NCBI GenBank assembly: GCA_019694685.1
Contig: JAIBBM010000005.1
Coordinates: forward strand, 62,001 to 126,000
Source: Leptospirales bacterium
Lineage (GTDB): Bacteria > Spirochaetota > Leptospiria > Leptospirales > Leptonemataceae
DNA: 64,000 nucleotides
Direction of reading: 5' to 3'
The translations under genes and the position numbers were made by a program. Below the pieces are notes generated by a model. The model saw only the letters and a program-made list of their open reading frames with translations, did no database searches and had not been told where the DNA came from. Positions 16,307 to 25,187 of the stretch are shown one piece after another. Each line of letters starts with the position of its first letter. The first letter of the stretch is position 1.

Positions 16307-18589
16307 ATGCTTTCGGCAACACTGCTCAAGACGACCCTCGAACTATTGCGCGATCATCTGGGAACCACCGGCATTTCGTATCGCGCTGGCGGACAGGTGA
16401 TTTATGAATCTGGCAGAATCGCCGGTGGCGGACCGGTTGCCTTCATGAACGGTGAGCTCTTCACCGGCCTGTTTGACAAGGAGTTGTCCGCAAATGAGCG
16501 CGGCGCGATTCGCACAGCAGCACGAATGCTCGAAGTCTTTCAAGGAGCCGCGATTCCCGCGCGCGGCCCCAATGCAATCTCTGCTTCTCTCATTGCTAAA
16601 AGTACGTTTGAGATTGCCGTTTCGCTTGAAGCGCGGTCCAGACAGCTCGCGCACTATGATAAAATTCTTCAACTAAACAAGTCCATCCTTCTTGCTCAGG
16701 ATCTGCAGGGAGTGCTTCAGATTCTGATGGATACTGCGCGCGAAGCGCTGACCGGAGTGGGATCTTCCCTTTTGCTTGTGGACCCGCGCACCGGAGAACT
16801 GTACTTCAATGTAGTATCCGGCGAGAAAGGTGGTGAACTCAAAGAGATTCGTATTCCGCCGGGCAAAGGGATTGCGGGTGATGTAGTCCAGAAGGCAAAA
16901 GCAGAATTGATCCGCGATGCAGTTACGGACCCGCGTATGTTCCAGGAAGTGGATCAGAAATTGGATCAGAGAACCAGGGACATGGTGGTCGCACCGCTTG
17001 TGGCCCGCGACCGCGTCATTGGCGTGGTAGAAGTGATCAACAGTCAGTCTCCAGAAGGTTTCACAAAGGAAGATCTTGAATTTCTCGTGAACATCGCATC
17101 GCATACATCCCTTCTGATTGACAATGCGAAAAACAGAGACGATCTGATTAAATCCAATCACGCCCTCGATCGTAAAATTTCTGAACTAAATGCATTCAGC
17201 GAAGTCAGTCGCGTACTGAACTCTACCCTCGATTCCATTGAAATGAGAAAAGGGCTCCTTCGCACCCTGCTCAAACTCATGCATATTGGCCAGGGCGCCA
17301 TTGTCATTCCGGATCCCACAGGAAGACGTGCTGTTTCTGAAGTTCGCATGAGGCTCAAAGACGGCAGACTCGAAGAATATGGTGAACTTACAGTCTATGA
17401 AGACACAGCGGATATACTGCTGTGGATGAAGCAAAATCGCGAGCCTTTGTTCTTTGCCAACAGCCAGGGTGGAGAAACAGAAGGACTCGTGCGGCGTTTC
17501 CTGTCCGCAAACGCCTCTCTCGAGGGAGAGCATTTGGATTTATGGTTTCCTGTTTTTCAGGATGATCAGCAAACCGTTTCTTTCATTGTATCTTTGTCTG
17601 ATGTAAGCTTTCGTCGCAAACATCCATCGGATGATCTCACTTTCTTCAAAGGAATCATGAGTCTATCGTATGCCGCAGTGCGAAATGTGGAATCCTATCA
17701 GAACGTAATCAAGGCTCAGGAACGCGAAGAAAGGATTCGCCGGGGATTCCAGCGATACGTACCGGAAAGAGTTGTGGAAGAGGTATTCGCGCAGGAAGAA
17801 TCACCCGCACCGCGCAGCCAGAAAGTAAGTGTTCTATTTGCGGACATTCGCAACTTTACCAGGCATGCGGAAAATCGTGATCCAGGAGAGCTCCTGGACC
17901 TGCTCAATGAGTTCTTTGAGGAAATGGTCGAAGCGGTCACTCATGCAGGTGGCACCGTGGACAAGTTCATGGGCGATTCGATCATGGTGCTGTTCGGTGT
18001 ACCTGATCCAACGGATGTAGATGCGAAAAGCGCACTCACCTGTGCCCGGGATATGATTGGCAGACTGGACGTGTTGAATAGAAGACGCGAAGAGTCCTCA
18101 AGACCAACTTTCCAGGTTGGGATTGGCGTTCATACAGGTTCAGCGATCATTGGAAACATGGGTGCGCGAAAGAGAATGGATTTCACAGCAGTGGGAGATA
18201 CAATCAATCTGGGCGCAAGACTCGAACAATTGACCAAGCTCTACCAGGTTCGCGCGCTTTTCTCTGAAGACACTCTGAAAGAAGCAGGCGATGTCACCTG
18301 TCGCGAAGTCGACCTGATCCAGGTTCGAGGCAGAATGGCAGTCACGCGCATCTATCAGCTTGCGACAAACCGCGAAGAAGACGAAATGATCCGGGCCTCT
18401 GCGGAGGTCTGGCCAGAAATGCTCAAGGCCTATCGCATGCGCAACTTCTGGGACTGCCTCCAGATCCTGATTTCATTGCCCAACGATCCGCTGGCAGGCG
18501 TATTCAGGGCCAGGTGCGAATCTTTCGTAAAGAATCCGCCGCCAGCCGATTGGAAAGGCTTCTACCACCTGGACGAAGCCTGGATCTGA
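16307..18589 (+). CDS. GAF-domain adenylyl cyclase (class IIIb), soluble
   Basis: This 760-residue protein has no membrane span. Residues 1-110 are an unrecognised N-terminal domain. A GAF domain follows (about 130-275, with G-S-S-L-L-L-V-D and G-K-G-I-A-G-D-V). A second GAF-like region (about 290-465) precedes a catalytic class III domain (about 505-690). Catalytic residues are complete: LFADIRNF and GDSIMVLFG (metal aspartates), Lys in VDKFMGD, Thr in D-F-T-A-V-G-D, and Asn/Arg in D-T-I-N-L-G-A-R. It makes cAMP in the cytosol in response to a small ligand or redox cue at the GAF domains. The tail A-R-C-E-S-F-V-K-N-P-P-P-A-D-W-K-G is shared with the DISM cyclase at 10769 and recurs in this cyclase subgroup. 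It is divergent from the Kazal-htpG cluster across a 92-base gap. Confidence 0.88.
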   Translation: MLSATLLKTTLELLRDHLGTTGISYRAGGQVIYESGRIAGGGPVAFMNGELFTGLFDKELSANERGAIRTAARMLEVFQGAAIPARGPNAISASLIAKSTFEIAVSLEARSRQLAHYDKILQLNKSILLAQDLQGVLQILMDTAREALTGVGSSLLLVDPRTGELYFNVVSGEKGGELKEIRIPPGKGIAGDVVQKAKAELIRDAVTDPRMFQEVDQKLDQRTRDMVVAPLVARDRVIGVVEVINSQSPEGFTKEDLEFLVNIASHTSLLIDNAKNRDDLIKSNHALDRKISELNAFSEVSRVLNSTLDSIEMRKGLLRTLLKLMHIGQGAIVIPDPTGRRAVSEVRMRLKDGRLEEYGELTVYEDTADILLWMKQNREPLFFANSQGGETEGLVRRFLSANASLEGEHLDLWFPVFQDDQQTVSFIVSLSDVSFRRKHPSDDLTFFKGIMSLSYAAVRNVESYQNVIKAQEREERIRRGFQRYVPERVVEEVFAQEESPAPRSQKVSVLFADIRNFTRHAENRDPGELLDLLNEFFEEMVEAVTHAGGTVDKFMGDSIMVLFGVPDPTDVDAKSALTCARDMIGRLDVLNRRREESSRPTFQVGIGVHTGSAIIGNMGARKRMDFTAVGDTINLGARLEQLTKLYQVRALFSEDTLKEAGDVTCREVDLIQVRGRMAVTRIYQLATNREEDEMIRASAEVWPEMLKAYRMRNFWDCLQILISLPNDPLAGVFRARCESFVKNPPPADWKGFYHLDEAWI

Positions 18590-18661
18590 TTAACCTGGAA
18601 TTCTTCTGAATTCAAGTTGATCTCTGGACGATTCCCCCACAATGGGGCGCAGGATTCCTCC

Positions 18662-19171
18662 ATGAAAAAGATCAACATTGAGCAAACATTCGATCATCCC
18701 CTGGACGTGCTTCTTTCGGCGCGTCAGGAGAGATACAAGCATCTTGATAAGTTCCCTGAATTGAAGAACGTCCAAATCGTAAGCGAGACAACAGAAGGAC
18801 ACATTCTTAAGCAGGTTCGTAACATTTCCCTTGCAGACGCAATGCCTGCCGTCCTTCAAACTGTTCTCCCTTCAGGCGCCAACATGCTTGTGGAAGAATC
18901 TGAATTTGATGATACCACAAACACACACACCTTCAAAGTAACTCCGGGTGGCGGACTCGATAACATCTTCATGGTAAAGGGAGTCTCCAGATACTTCGCC
19001 AGCGGAGATAACAAGTCTACACGTACTTACGACATCGAAGTTACAAGCAAAGTGCTCTTCGTTGGTGGAGTAGTAGAAACAGCAATCGGGGATGTGTATC
19101 GTCACAATCTAGAAAAAGACAAATCGTCCATTGAGCATTTCATCCAGATGCTCAAAGAGGGTAAAACCTGA
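18662..19171 (+). CDS. DUF2505-like (SRPBCC-fold) protein
   Basis: This 169-residue protein lacks signal and spans. The opening F-D-H-P-L-D-V-L-L-x-A-R-x-E-R-Y, the central beta pattern and the final helix D-K-S-S-I-E-H-F-I-Q-M-L fit the DUF2505/SRPBCC lipid-binding-like fold. The start is ATG 18662 with GCAGGA a few bases upstream; an in-frame start at 18617 would add residues in the intergenic region. Its stop (TGA 19169-19171) overlaps the CTG that appears to start argB, so the two are translationally coupled. No reaction is known for the family; a hydrophobic ligand is a guess. Confidence 0.7.
   Translation: MKKINIEQTFDHPLDVLLSARQERYKHLDKFPELKNVQIVSETTEGHILKQVRNISLADAMPAVLQTVLPSGANMLVEESEFDDTTNTHTFKVTPGGGLDNIFMVKGVSRYFASGDNKSTRTYDIEVTSKVLFVGGVVETAIGDVYRHNLEKDKSSIEHFIQMLKEGKT
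19157..19170 (+). promoter_or_regulatory. argB: Shine-Dalgarno and CTG start of argB, overlapping upstream stop
   Basis: GAGGG at 19157-19161 lies 6 bases before CTG at 19168-19170, ideal spacing. The CTG shares bases with the TGA of the preceding gene (CTGA). The reading frame is closed upstream by TAA at 19162 and contains no ATG, GTG or TTG until GTG 19354, which would delete the phosphate-binding K-Y-G-G motif. CTG is therefore the most likely initiator. Confidence 0.75.
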
Positions 19172-20022
19172 GCGGTGAGCTGGAGAAGGAGCTCAGGGCG
19201 CGCGTTCTTCTTGAAGCGCTCCCTTACATTCGCGAATTCTCCGGAAAAACTGTAGTCATCAAGTACGGCGGAGCCGCCCTGGATGACCAGGCAAGTCTTC
19301 GCGCTCAATTCGCAGAAGACATTGTTCTTCTACATTATGTAGGCATCAAGCCTGTGATCATTCACGGAGGCGGGCCTCGAATCAATTCTCTTCTGAAGAT
19401 GATGGGAATTCAATCTCAGTTTTCTGGTGGAGTGCGTGTTACAGACGACGCTACCATGGAAGCAGTCGAGATGGTTCTGTCCGCCAGCATCAATAAGGAA
19501 ATCGTTTCGTTGATCCAGAGCAAAGGAGGCCGCGCCGTTGGCATTTCCGGACGCGACGGCAACCTGGCTCACGCTAAAAAGACAAAACCTGAACTGGGGC
19601 GAGTGGGTGAAGTCACGCCTTCTGACATTGACCCCGCTGTCATTCGCACTCTTCTTCATGGCGGATACATTCCAGTCATCGCACCTGTTGCTTCAGATGA
19701 AAACCGCGATAGCCTCAACGTAAATGCAGATACAATGGCCGGAGCGATAGCGTCTGCCCTGGGGGCAGAAAAGTTTGTACTACTTACGGATACTCCGGGT
19801 GTTCTGAGCAAAGGGGAAACGGTCCCCAGGCTCAGTATGGATTCTGCTCGCGCCATGATTCAGTCTGGAGAAATTTCAGGCGGGATGATTCCAAAAGTTC
19901 AATGTTGTATGTCTGCCTTTGAGCAGGGAGTGAAGCAGATTCATATCGTAGACGGCAGAGTTCCGCACGCCATCATACTTGAAATTTTCACCCGCCAGGG
20001 CGTGGGCACGATGATTCAGTGA
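19168..20022 (+). CDS. argB: Acetylglutamate kinase
   Basis: ArgB phosphorylates N-acetylglutamate in the second step of arginine synthesis. The 284-residue product has the family opening L-L-E-A-L-P-Y-I-R-E-F-S-G-K, then V-I-K-Y-G-G-A-A-L with the catalytic Lys. G-G-G-P-R-I-N follows for the substrate, then F-S-G-G-V-R-V-T and V-N-A-D-T-M-A-G near the ATP site. The C-terminal V-D-G-R-V-P-H-A-I and G-T-M-I are typical. The start is placed at CTG 19168 because no standard start lies between the upstream in-frame stop at 19162 and codon 63. This gives 14 residues before L-L-E-A-L-P, matching the usual N-terminus. A start at GTG 19354 would lack the active-site Lys and cannot make an enzyme. It is coupled to the DUF2505-like gene upstream and followed by apt after 13 bases. 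Confidence 0.92.
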   Translation: MSGELEKELRARVLLEALPYIREFSGKTVVIKYGGAALDDQASLRAQFAEDIVLLHYVGIKPVIIHGGGPRINSLLKMMGIQSQFSGGVRVTDDATMEAVEMVLSASINKEIVSLIQSKGGRAVGISGRDGNLAHAKKTKPELGRVGEVTPSDIDPAVIRTLLHGGYIPVIAPVASDENRDSLNVNADTMAGAIASALGAEKFVLLTDTPGVLSKGETVPRLSMDSARAMIQSGEISGGMIPKVQCCMSAFEQGVKQIHIVDGRVPHAIILEIFTRQGVGTMIQ

Positions 20023-20035
20023 AATAGAGGACCCA

Positions 20036-20578
20036 ATGACAAAAGCCGAAAAACTCGTGAAAGAAGTAGTAAGAACCGTTCCAGATTGGCCGGAAAAAGG
20101 CGTGATGTTTCGCGATATCACTCCGATTTTCCAGCATCCTGAAGTGCTGCATGCGGTGTTTGAAGCGTTCATTGAACGCTACCGCGAAAAGCAGGTGGAT
20201 GTGATTGCTGGAATCGACGCGCGTGGTTTTCTCCTGGGTGTGACCATTTCTTACGAGCTCAAGATCCCTTTTGTGCCCGTGCGAAAGAGAGGAAAGCTGC
20301 CATGGAAGACCGTATGGGAAGAATACACTCTTGAGTACGGAACCGCTGCCATTGAAATGCATGAAGATGCATGCAAGAAGGGCGATCGTGTGGTGATCTT
20401 TGATGATCTCATTGCAACTGGCGGAACCATGCTTGCTGCTGCTAGCATTGTGAAACGTCTTGGTGGCGAAGTGGTGGAAGCGGCGGCTATCATTGATTTG
20501 CCAGACCTGGGTGGCTCCCAGAAAATATGGAAAACGGGCGTTCCAGTACACACTCTGTCAAAGTACGAAGGCCACTGA
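20036..20578 (+). CDS. apt: Adenine phosphoribosyltransferase
   Basis: Apt salvages adenine with PRPP to give AMP in the cytosol. The 180-residue protein has family-typical F-R-D-I-T-P near residue 24, G-I-D-A-R-G-F for the purine pocket, and K-R-G-K-L-P with E-Y-x-L-E-Y-G. The PRPP-binding motif is V-V-I-F-D-D-L-I-A-T-G-G-T with both acidic residues. Length is normal. AGAGGA stands 6 bases before ATG 20036. It sits between argB and a small exported protein, with its stop overlapping a possible CTG start (CTGA) of that next gene. Confidence 0.96.
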   Translation: MTKAEKLVKEVVRTVPDWPEKGVMFRDITPIFQHPEVLHAVFEAFIERYREKQVDVIAGIDARGFLLGVTISYELKIPFVPVRKRGKLPWKTVWEEYTLEYGTAAIEMHEDACKKGDRVVIFDDLIATGGTMLAAASIVKRLGGEVVEAAAIIDLPDLGGSQKIWKTGVPVHTLSKYEGH

Positions 20579-20952
20579 TCGTACGCGCCGTTTTCGCGAT
20601 GGCGCTGCTTCTGGCTGCGCCTGTTTCTATTTTCGCGCTGCCGTCGTACGCGGATGTGCAAAAGAAACTCCCGGATCTCTGGTCGGCCAGGTTTCCAGTT
20701 CCATTGCAATCGTCCGTAAGTGATCCCGGAAAAAGAGGAACGCTCTATTGCCTGATCGATGGACGTCCTGCGTATTATTTTAATTTTGCGGCTACTGTAG
20801 ATCGCCCCATTCGAGATGGGGAAGAATTGAAAACGAAAACGAAACGCACTATGGAGATCTGGGTGCAGTATCTACCCGGAGTGAATCGTTACGAAATCTA
20901 TCTGGAAAGGATTGATCGATTGCCGGGAACAGGCAAACGATGGATGAAGTGA
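20575..20952 (+). CDS. Small exported protein of unknown function
   Basis: The product (125 residues from this start) has a signal peptide, R-A-V-F-A-M-A-L-L-L-A-A-P-V-S-I-F-A, and a mature domain of about 100 residues rich in Arg and Tyr with one Cys. No family is recognised. Start choice is uncertain. CTG 20575 overlaps the apt stop as CTGA and gives a compact signal peptide, with GAAGG only 3 bases upstream. ATG 20527 would overlap apt by 52 bases and add a polar 16-residue head; ATG 20599 would remove the basic n-region. It is followed after 7 bases by the uridylyltransferase gene, preceded by GAGGAG. Confidence 0.6.
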   Translation: MIVRAVFAMALLLAAPVSIFALPSYADVQKKLPDLWSARFPVPLQSSVSDPGKRGTLYCLIDGRPAYYFNFAATVDRPIRDGEELKTKTKRTMEIWVQYLPGVNRYEIYLERIDRLPGTGKRWMK

Positions 20953-20959
20953 GGAGACT

Positions 20960-22354
20960 ATGAGCGACTTTTCTCTAATTGAAAGCGAAATCATGAAACG
21001 TATGATGTCCAGGTCCATGGGGCCGGAGATCACGAAGGAATTCATTCGCCGCGTGGATCTGGTATACAAAGGGGAAACGGGAAAAATTCCGTGGGCGGAG
21101 ATCCTGGATTTGCGTCCTGAAGATTCAGTGGCGCTCGGTGAATTGCCTCTCCCGGGGGATGCAGCCAGACTTTTGTCTTCTGTTGCGGTGATCAAACTCA
21201 ACGGCGGTCTGGGTACCTCTATGGGATTGACCCAGGCAAAATCGATCATTCCGGTTCATGACGGGAAGAACTTTTTGCAGATCATTCGCGAACAAACAGA
21301 TCTGATGCGCGCGCGATCTTCCGGATCCATTCCGCTAATCTTCATGAATTCATTCAACACACAGAGCGATTTTGACAGCGAGCCATCCATGCAGGGATTG
21401 AATGCGGATCTTCCTTCCTCCTTTCTGCAAAACATGGTGCCGCGCATCTACGAATCGGATCTGATGCCGGTTGGAAATGGCTCCAGCGAAGACCACTATT
21501 GTCCTCCAGGGCACGGAGACGTCTTTCTGGCACTGTCCACCAGCGGAATTCTGGACAAGCTGCTCGCCCAGGGGCGACGCATTGCTTTTATTTCAAACGG
21601 GGACAATCTGGGCGCAACCCTGGACGAACGCATTCTCGGATTCTTCGAAGAGGACAAACTGGAATTTGCAATGGAGATCACTCCCAAATCACCCGCGGAC
21701 TTGAAAGGTGGAGTATTGTTCCGTCGTCGGGCACACAGGAACATATCTTTGCTGGAGACAGCTCAGGTGGAGCCAGATCATCTCAAAGACTTCGAAGATA
21801 CAAAAAGGTTTCCATTCTTTTCGATTAACAACCTGTATGTGCACCTTGAGACTCTCAGGGATCGTTTGCGTGCAGGGACACTGAAGCTTAGTCTCATCGT
21901 CAATCCGAAGGACTGGCAGGGAAAGAAGATCCTTCAGCTTGAGGCGGCTATGGGTAGTGCCTGTGAAAACTTTGAAAACATGAAAGTGATTCAGGTGGAT
22001 CGAGATCGCTTTGCGCCTGTGAAGAATTGCTCGGATCTGCTTGTGCGCAGGAGTGATGCTTGTGTACTCCGCGAAAGCGATCGGGCGCTTGTGCTTGCGC
22101 CGCAAAGGAATCACGTAGAACCAGTGGTCAAACTCGATGATCACTATAAGAAACTTGCTGATTTTGACCGTTTGATCCCGACTCTACCTTCCCTCATAGG
22201 GGCAGCTTCCCTCACCGTGACGGGACCTGTGGTCTTTGATGTTCCAGTGCGCATAGAAGGCAATGTGAAGATAGAAAATCGCTCGGGAAACCCTGCACTT
22301 CTAAGCAAAATTGGACGAAGTTCATTAAAGGACGAAGAAGTAGCGGTGGGATGA
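20960..22354 (+). CDS. UTP--glucose-1-phosphate uridylyltransferase, UDPGP (eukaryotic-type) family
   Basis: This 464-residue enzyme has the UDPGP-family signature V-I-K-L-N-G-G-L-G-T-S-M-G near residue 76, then A-K-S-I-I-P-V, P-G-H-G-D-V-F and S-N-G-D-N-L-G-A for the nucleotide. A C-terminal left-handed beta-helix-like segment ends the protein. This family (PF01704) differs from bacterial GalU and includes eukaryotic UGPase and UDP-GlcNAc pyrophosphorylase. It makes a UDP-sugar, probably UDP-glucose, feeding glycan enzymes such as those at 435-8070. GAGGAG lies just before ATG 20960. Its stop overlaps the chemoreceptor ATG (ATGA). Substrate is inferred from family, not proven. Confidence 0.88.
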   Translation: MSDFSLIESEIMKRMMSRSMGPEITKEFIRRVDLVYKGETGKIPWAEILDLRPEDSVALGELPLPGDAARLLSSVAVIKLNGGLGTSMGLTQAKSIIPVHDGKNFLQIIREQTDLMRARSSGSIPLIFMNSFNTQSDFDSEPSMQGLNADLPSSFLQNMVPRIYESDLMPVGNGSSEDHYCPPGHGDVFLALSTSGILDKLLAQGRRIAFISNGDNLGATLDERILGFFEEDKLEFAMEITPKSPADLKGGVLFRRRAHRNISLLETAQVEPDHLKDFEDTKRFPFFSINNLYVHLETLRDRLRAGTLKLSLIVNPKDWQGKKILQLEAAMGSACENFENMKVIQVDRDRFAPVKNCSDLLVRRSDACVLRESDRALVLAPQRNHVEPVVKLDDHYKKLADFDRLIPTLPSLIGAASLTVTGPVVFDVPVRIEGNVKIENRSGNPALLSKIGRSSLKDEEVAVG

Positions 22355-23907
22355 AAGACAAAGGCGACATAAATCGTTATGCATCCAGGGTCATCAACCG
22401 GATCCGTTTGTTTCTTGTACTGCTCTACACGATCAGTGTTGCCACTACATATTCTACCACTCCGCCCGTGCAGGTCACAGCATACGCAATCGGCATATCT
22501 CTACAGACTTCCTATTGTCTTTTGACTTTCCTCCTCGACTGGCGAAAGAGTGTGCCTTCGTACTGGGATCGTCTGACCATTGTTCTCGATGTGCTCGTGC
22601 TGGCCATGGTGATGATCGTTGGTGTTATCTTTGATACAGTAAAGACGATTTCCCTCCTGCGCACTACTGTTCTCTACATGATTTATATGTTTTACATAGT
22701 ATGTGCCGGCCTTGCATTTTCTTCGACCGGGTTCGTGCTTGGAGTTGGGTTTCTCTGCTCTCTTGCGTGCTCCGTTGTGCTCTTTGTCGCAGTGCAGTTT
22801 GGTGGAGTGCAGCTTACGCTCAACGGTCAGCTGGCACAGCAGCCAGGCTATGTGGCCTGGGGCGCGGAAGTTTTGAAAATCATCTTCATCTTTGTTTTCG
22901 CCGTGATTCTGCGGAGCGTGTTTTTGATTCTGGATGGCCTGCGCAAAGATGCAGAAGAGCAACGAGCGCAGATGGCGGAATCGCATGATGCTCTCTCTCT
23001 TCAAACTCAAAAGATGATTGCTCATGCAGAAAACCTTCGTGCATCCGCCAGCGCGATTCGCTCTGTGATTACAGACTTCAATCAACGTCTCGAAGGCCAG
23101 GCAGCTGCGGTTCAACAAATTTCAGCGACCATGGAAGAGTTCACAGCTTCCATTGAACATTCCACTGAATCTGTTCGCACACAGTACCAGAAAATCGATC
23201 GTATGAACCAGGAAAGCGCGGCACTGGAAAAACTGGTGAGTTCTGTAGATGGCTCCAGTCAATCCCTCGACACACAAATGGAAACCGCACGCACAACAGG
23301 CGCGAGCGTTGCATCGGCGGTGGATCAGCTTTCTGATTCGCTGCGTGGGATCGAAGAATCATTTGGACGAGTCAGCGAAGTCAATCAGATCATGGCTGAA
23401 ATTGCAGATCGCACGAATCTGCTTGCACTCAATGCGTCGATTGAAGCTGCCAGGGCCGGAGAACTGGGGCGAGGCTTTGCAATTGTAGCGCAGGAAGTGG
23501 GCAAGCTTGCGGATACGAGTTCGCAGAACGCAGGAACGATTGAGCACATCATATCAGAGAGTGCGAGGCTCATTGAGACAGGTCGTCATTTCGCAGACCA
23601 GGCAAACGCAATGGTGAAGGATCAAGGACTCAGTCTGGTCAACATGTCAGGCGGTTTCAAGAATCTGTCCGGACAGATTGGTGAGCAGTCACGCATCATT
23701 AAGAGTCTCGTGGACGCTCTTCGAGAACTCAAAGATCTTTCTTCTGAAATTGAACGCATTTCCAGGGAACAAAGAGAAGGCAGCTCTGCGGCCGCTCAGG
23801 CACTCGCTTCTATTGAATCTCATCTTTCCACACAGGTGGAACGTGCTCGCGATCTAGAAGAAAGCATCGCGGGCATTGAAGCTGGCGCCCGCGAATTAGA
23901 AGGTTGA
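22351..23907 (+). CDS. Methyl-accepting chemotaxis protein with polytopic N-terminal domain
   Basis: This 518-residue protein has about six membrane spans in residues 18-190, with almost no periplasmic sensor, then a cytoplasmic coiled coil. The signalling tip is clear: I-A-D-R-T-N-L-L-A-L-N-A-S-I-E-A-A-R-A-G-E near residue 350, followed by G-R-G-F-A-I-V-A-Q-E-V-G-K-L-A. No HAMP domain is evident between membrane and coil. Such receptors usually sense membrane state or hydrophobic ligands and signal to CheA/CheW. The ATGA overlap links it to the pyrophosphorylase gene. cheD, whose product deamidates receptors, lies 1.3 kb downstream. Confidence 0.9.
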   Translation: MKDKGDINRYASRVINRIRLFLVLLYTISVATTYSTTPPVQVTAYAIGISLQTSYCLLTFLLDWRKSVPSYWDRLTIVLDVLVLAMVMIVGVIFDTVKTISLLRTTVLYMIYMFYIVCAGLAFSSTGFVLGVGFLCSLACSVVLFVAVQFGGVQLTLNGQLAQQPGYVAWGAEVLKIIFIFVFAVILRSVFLILDGLRKDAEEQRAQMAESHDALSLQTQKMIAHAENLRASASAIRSVITDFNQRLEGQAAAVQQISATMEEFTASIEHSTESVRTQYQKIDRMNQESAALEKLVSSVDGSSQSLDTQMETARTTGASVASAVDQLSDSLRGIEESFGRVSEVNQIMAEIADRTNLLALNASIEAARAGELGRGFAIVAQEVGKLADTSSQNAGTIEHIISESARLIETGRHFADQANAMVKDQGLSLVNMSGGFKNLSGQIGEQSRIIKSLVDALRELKDLSSEIERISREQREGSSAAAQALASIESHLSTQVERARDLEESIAGIEAGARELEG

Positions 23908-23914
23908 AATCGCC

Positions 23915-25129
23915 TTACAGGTGTTTGGCGAAGAAAGTAACAATATAGATATTCCCCGCCAGAAAACCCATCTGGATCAAGAAGATCACCCAGAACAAAT
24001 GGAGAACCCGGTTTTTGTAAAGTGCTTTGAATATGCCGCTTGCGGATTCTGATACAAGAGTCATGTCTTCAAAATCTTCTACGTGAGGTTTTCTGAGCCA
24101 GACTTCTGTAATCGAAGCAAACATCCATACGCGAGAGCCAGGCAGAAAGATTGTAAATGGTGCAACCAGTGCCGCAACAAGCACGGTCAAAGGATGTGCC
24201 AGAGATAGAATGGCTCCGAGCCCTGCCCCCAGACTCCTTCCCAGAATCCAGGCCGCCAGTGCTTCCTTGAAGACCTGCTCTGATTGGCCGGTCATTCTCC
24301 AGATTACAAAGCCAACTAGCGCAGAGAATACAAGCCAGGTGAAAGCGGTGGTCCATGGATTGGCGGGTGGGACTTCTTCCAGATCTTTGAGCACGACTGG
24401 CTGCATTGCTTCTAGAGCTGCGCGAATTCCTGGCAAATGCCCGGCTCCCACTACTGCCAGAATGGTTTCTCCAGGAGCTTCTTTTGCAGCGTGTTTGATT
24501 TTTTCTGCGAGGTACAGATCGCGTTCGCTGATGAACACATCTTTGATGGAACTGTATCTGGGCGGAAGAGTTTTGAATAAATCGGCGAGTGCGTCCTCTG
24601 CCTTCAATTGTTCGAGCTCTTCAGACGTTACTTTTTCGCGTACAAAAATGGAACTGATCAATTGCGAAACAATTGCGTATTTGCTGAAAAATCCAACCTT
24701 TCTCCAGGCACGAGTGAGAGTGATGCTGACGGGCCTGTCCGCCAGGACCAGTTTTCTACCGGATGATTCTGCAAGCTGCACCGCCGTAATCATTTCCTGG
24801 CCTGGTCGAATTCCTTTTTCAGAGCCAAGTTTCTTCTGGTAGGCAGAAAGAATCAAAGAAGAGAAGAGGAGGCCCATCTTCTTTTCACGGATCACGCGAA
24901 TGAGATTGAGTTTCCTCCAGCGATCCGGGTCGAGCATGGCATCGTATCTGGGGCGACACAGTTCAACACAAACAGTGTGGGGGTCGAGCTCCTTGATTGC
25001 TTTTTCCACGTCTGCGATGGACTCGGGCGAAACGTGTGCTGTGCCCAGGATGATGACTTTTGTTTTTCCATCTTCTAGAATTGCAACTGGACCGGAATAT
25101 TGATTTTTTTTAGGTTGAACTGATTTCAC
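23915..25129 (-). CDS. TraB/PrgY-family membrane protein
   Basis: This 404-residue protein has a soluble N-terminal TraB domain (about 15-245) with the GTAHVS motif near residue 30, V-E-L-C-x-x-R-Y near 55 and a late G-A-G-H-L-P-G-I. Together these are the conserved Glu, Arg and His of the family, related to TIKI/Erean proteases. Three or four membrane spans follow (about 262-404). The family includes Enterococcus PrgY, which restrains pheromone signalling; metal-dependent peptidase activity has been proposed. It is convergent with the chemoreceptor gene (7-base gap) and divergent from cheD. Confidence 0.85.
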   Translation of the reverse strand: MKSVQPKKNQYSGPVAILEDGKTKVIILGTAHVSPESIADVEKAIKELDPHTVCVELCRPRYDAMLDPDRWRKLNLIRVIREKKMGLLFSSLILSAYQKKLGSEKGIRPGQEMITAVQLAESSGRKLVLADRPVSITLTRAWRKVGFFSKYAIVSQLISSIFVREKVTSEELEQLKAEDALADLFKTLPPRYSSIKDVFISERDLYLAEKIKHAAKEAPGETILAVVGAGHLPGIRAALEAMQPVVLKDLEEVPPANPWTTAFTWLVFSALVGFVIWRMTGQSEQVFKEALAAWILGRSLGAGLGAILSLAHPLTVLVAALVAPFTIFLPGSRVWMFASITEVWLRKPHVEDFEDMTLVSESASGIFKALYKNRVLHLFWVIFLIQMGFLAGNIYIVTFFAKHL

Positions 25130-25187
25130 TGGAACAGATTTTCTTCCAGGGCTGGCCTGCTCCAGTGAAATTTGAGCTGAGGATCAG

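Noticed and set aside
19988-20551. Minus-strand frame of 187 codons across argB/apt
   Set aside because: Antisense to two certain enzymes and without motif.
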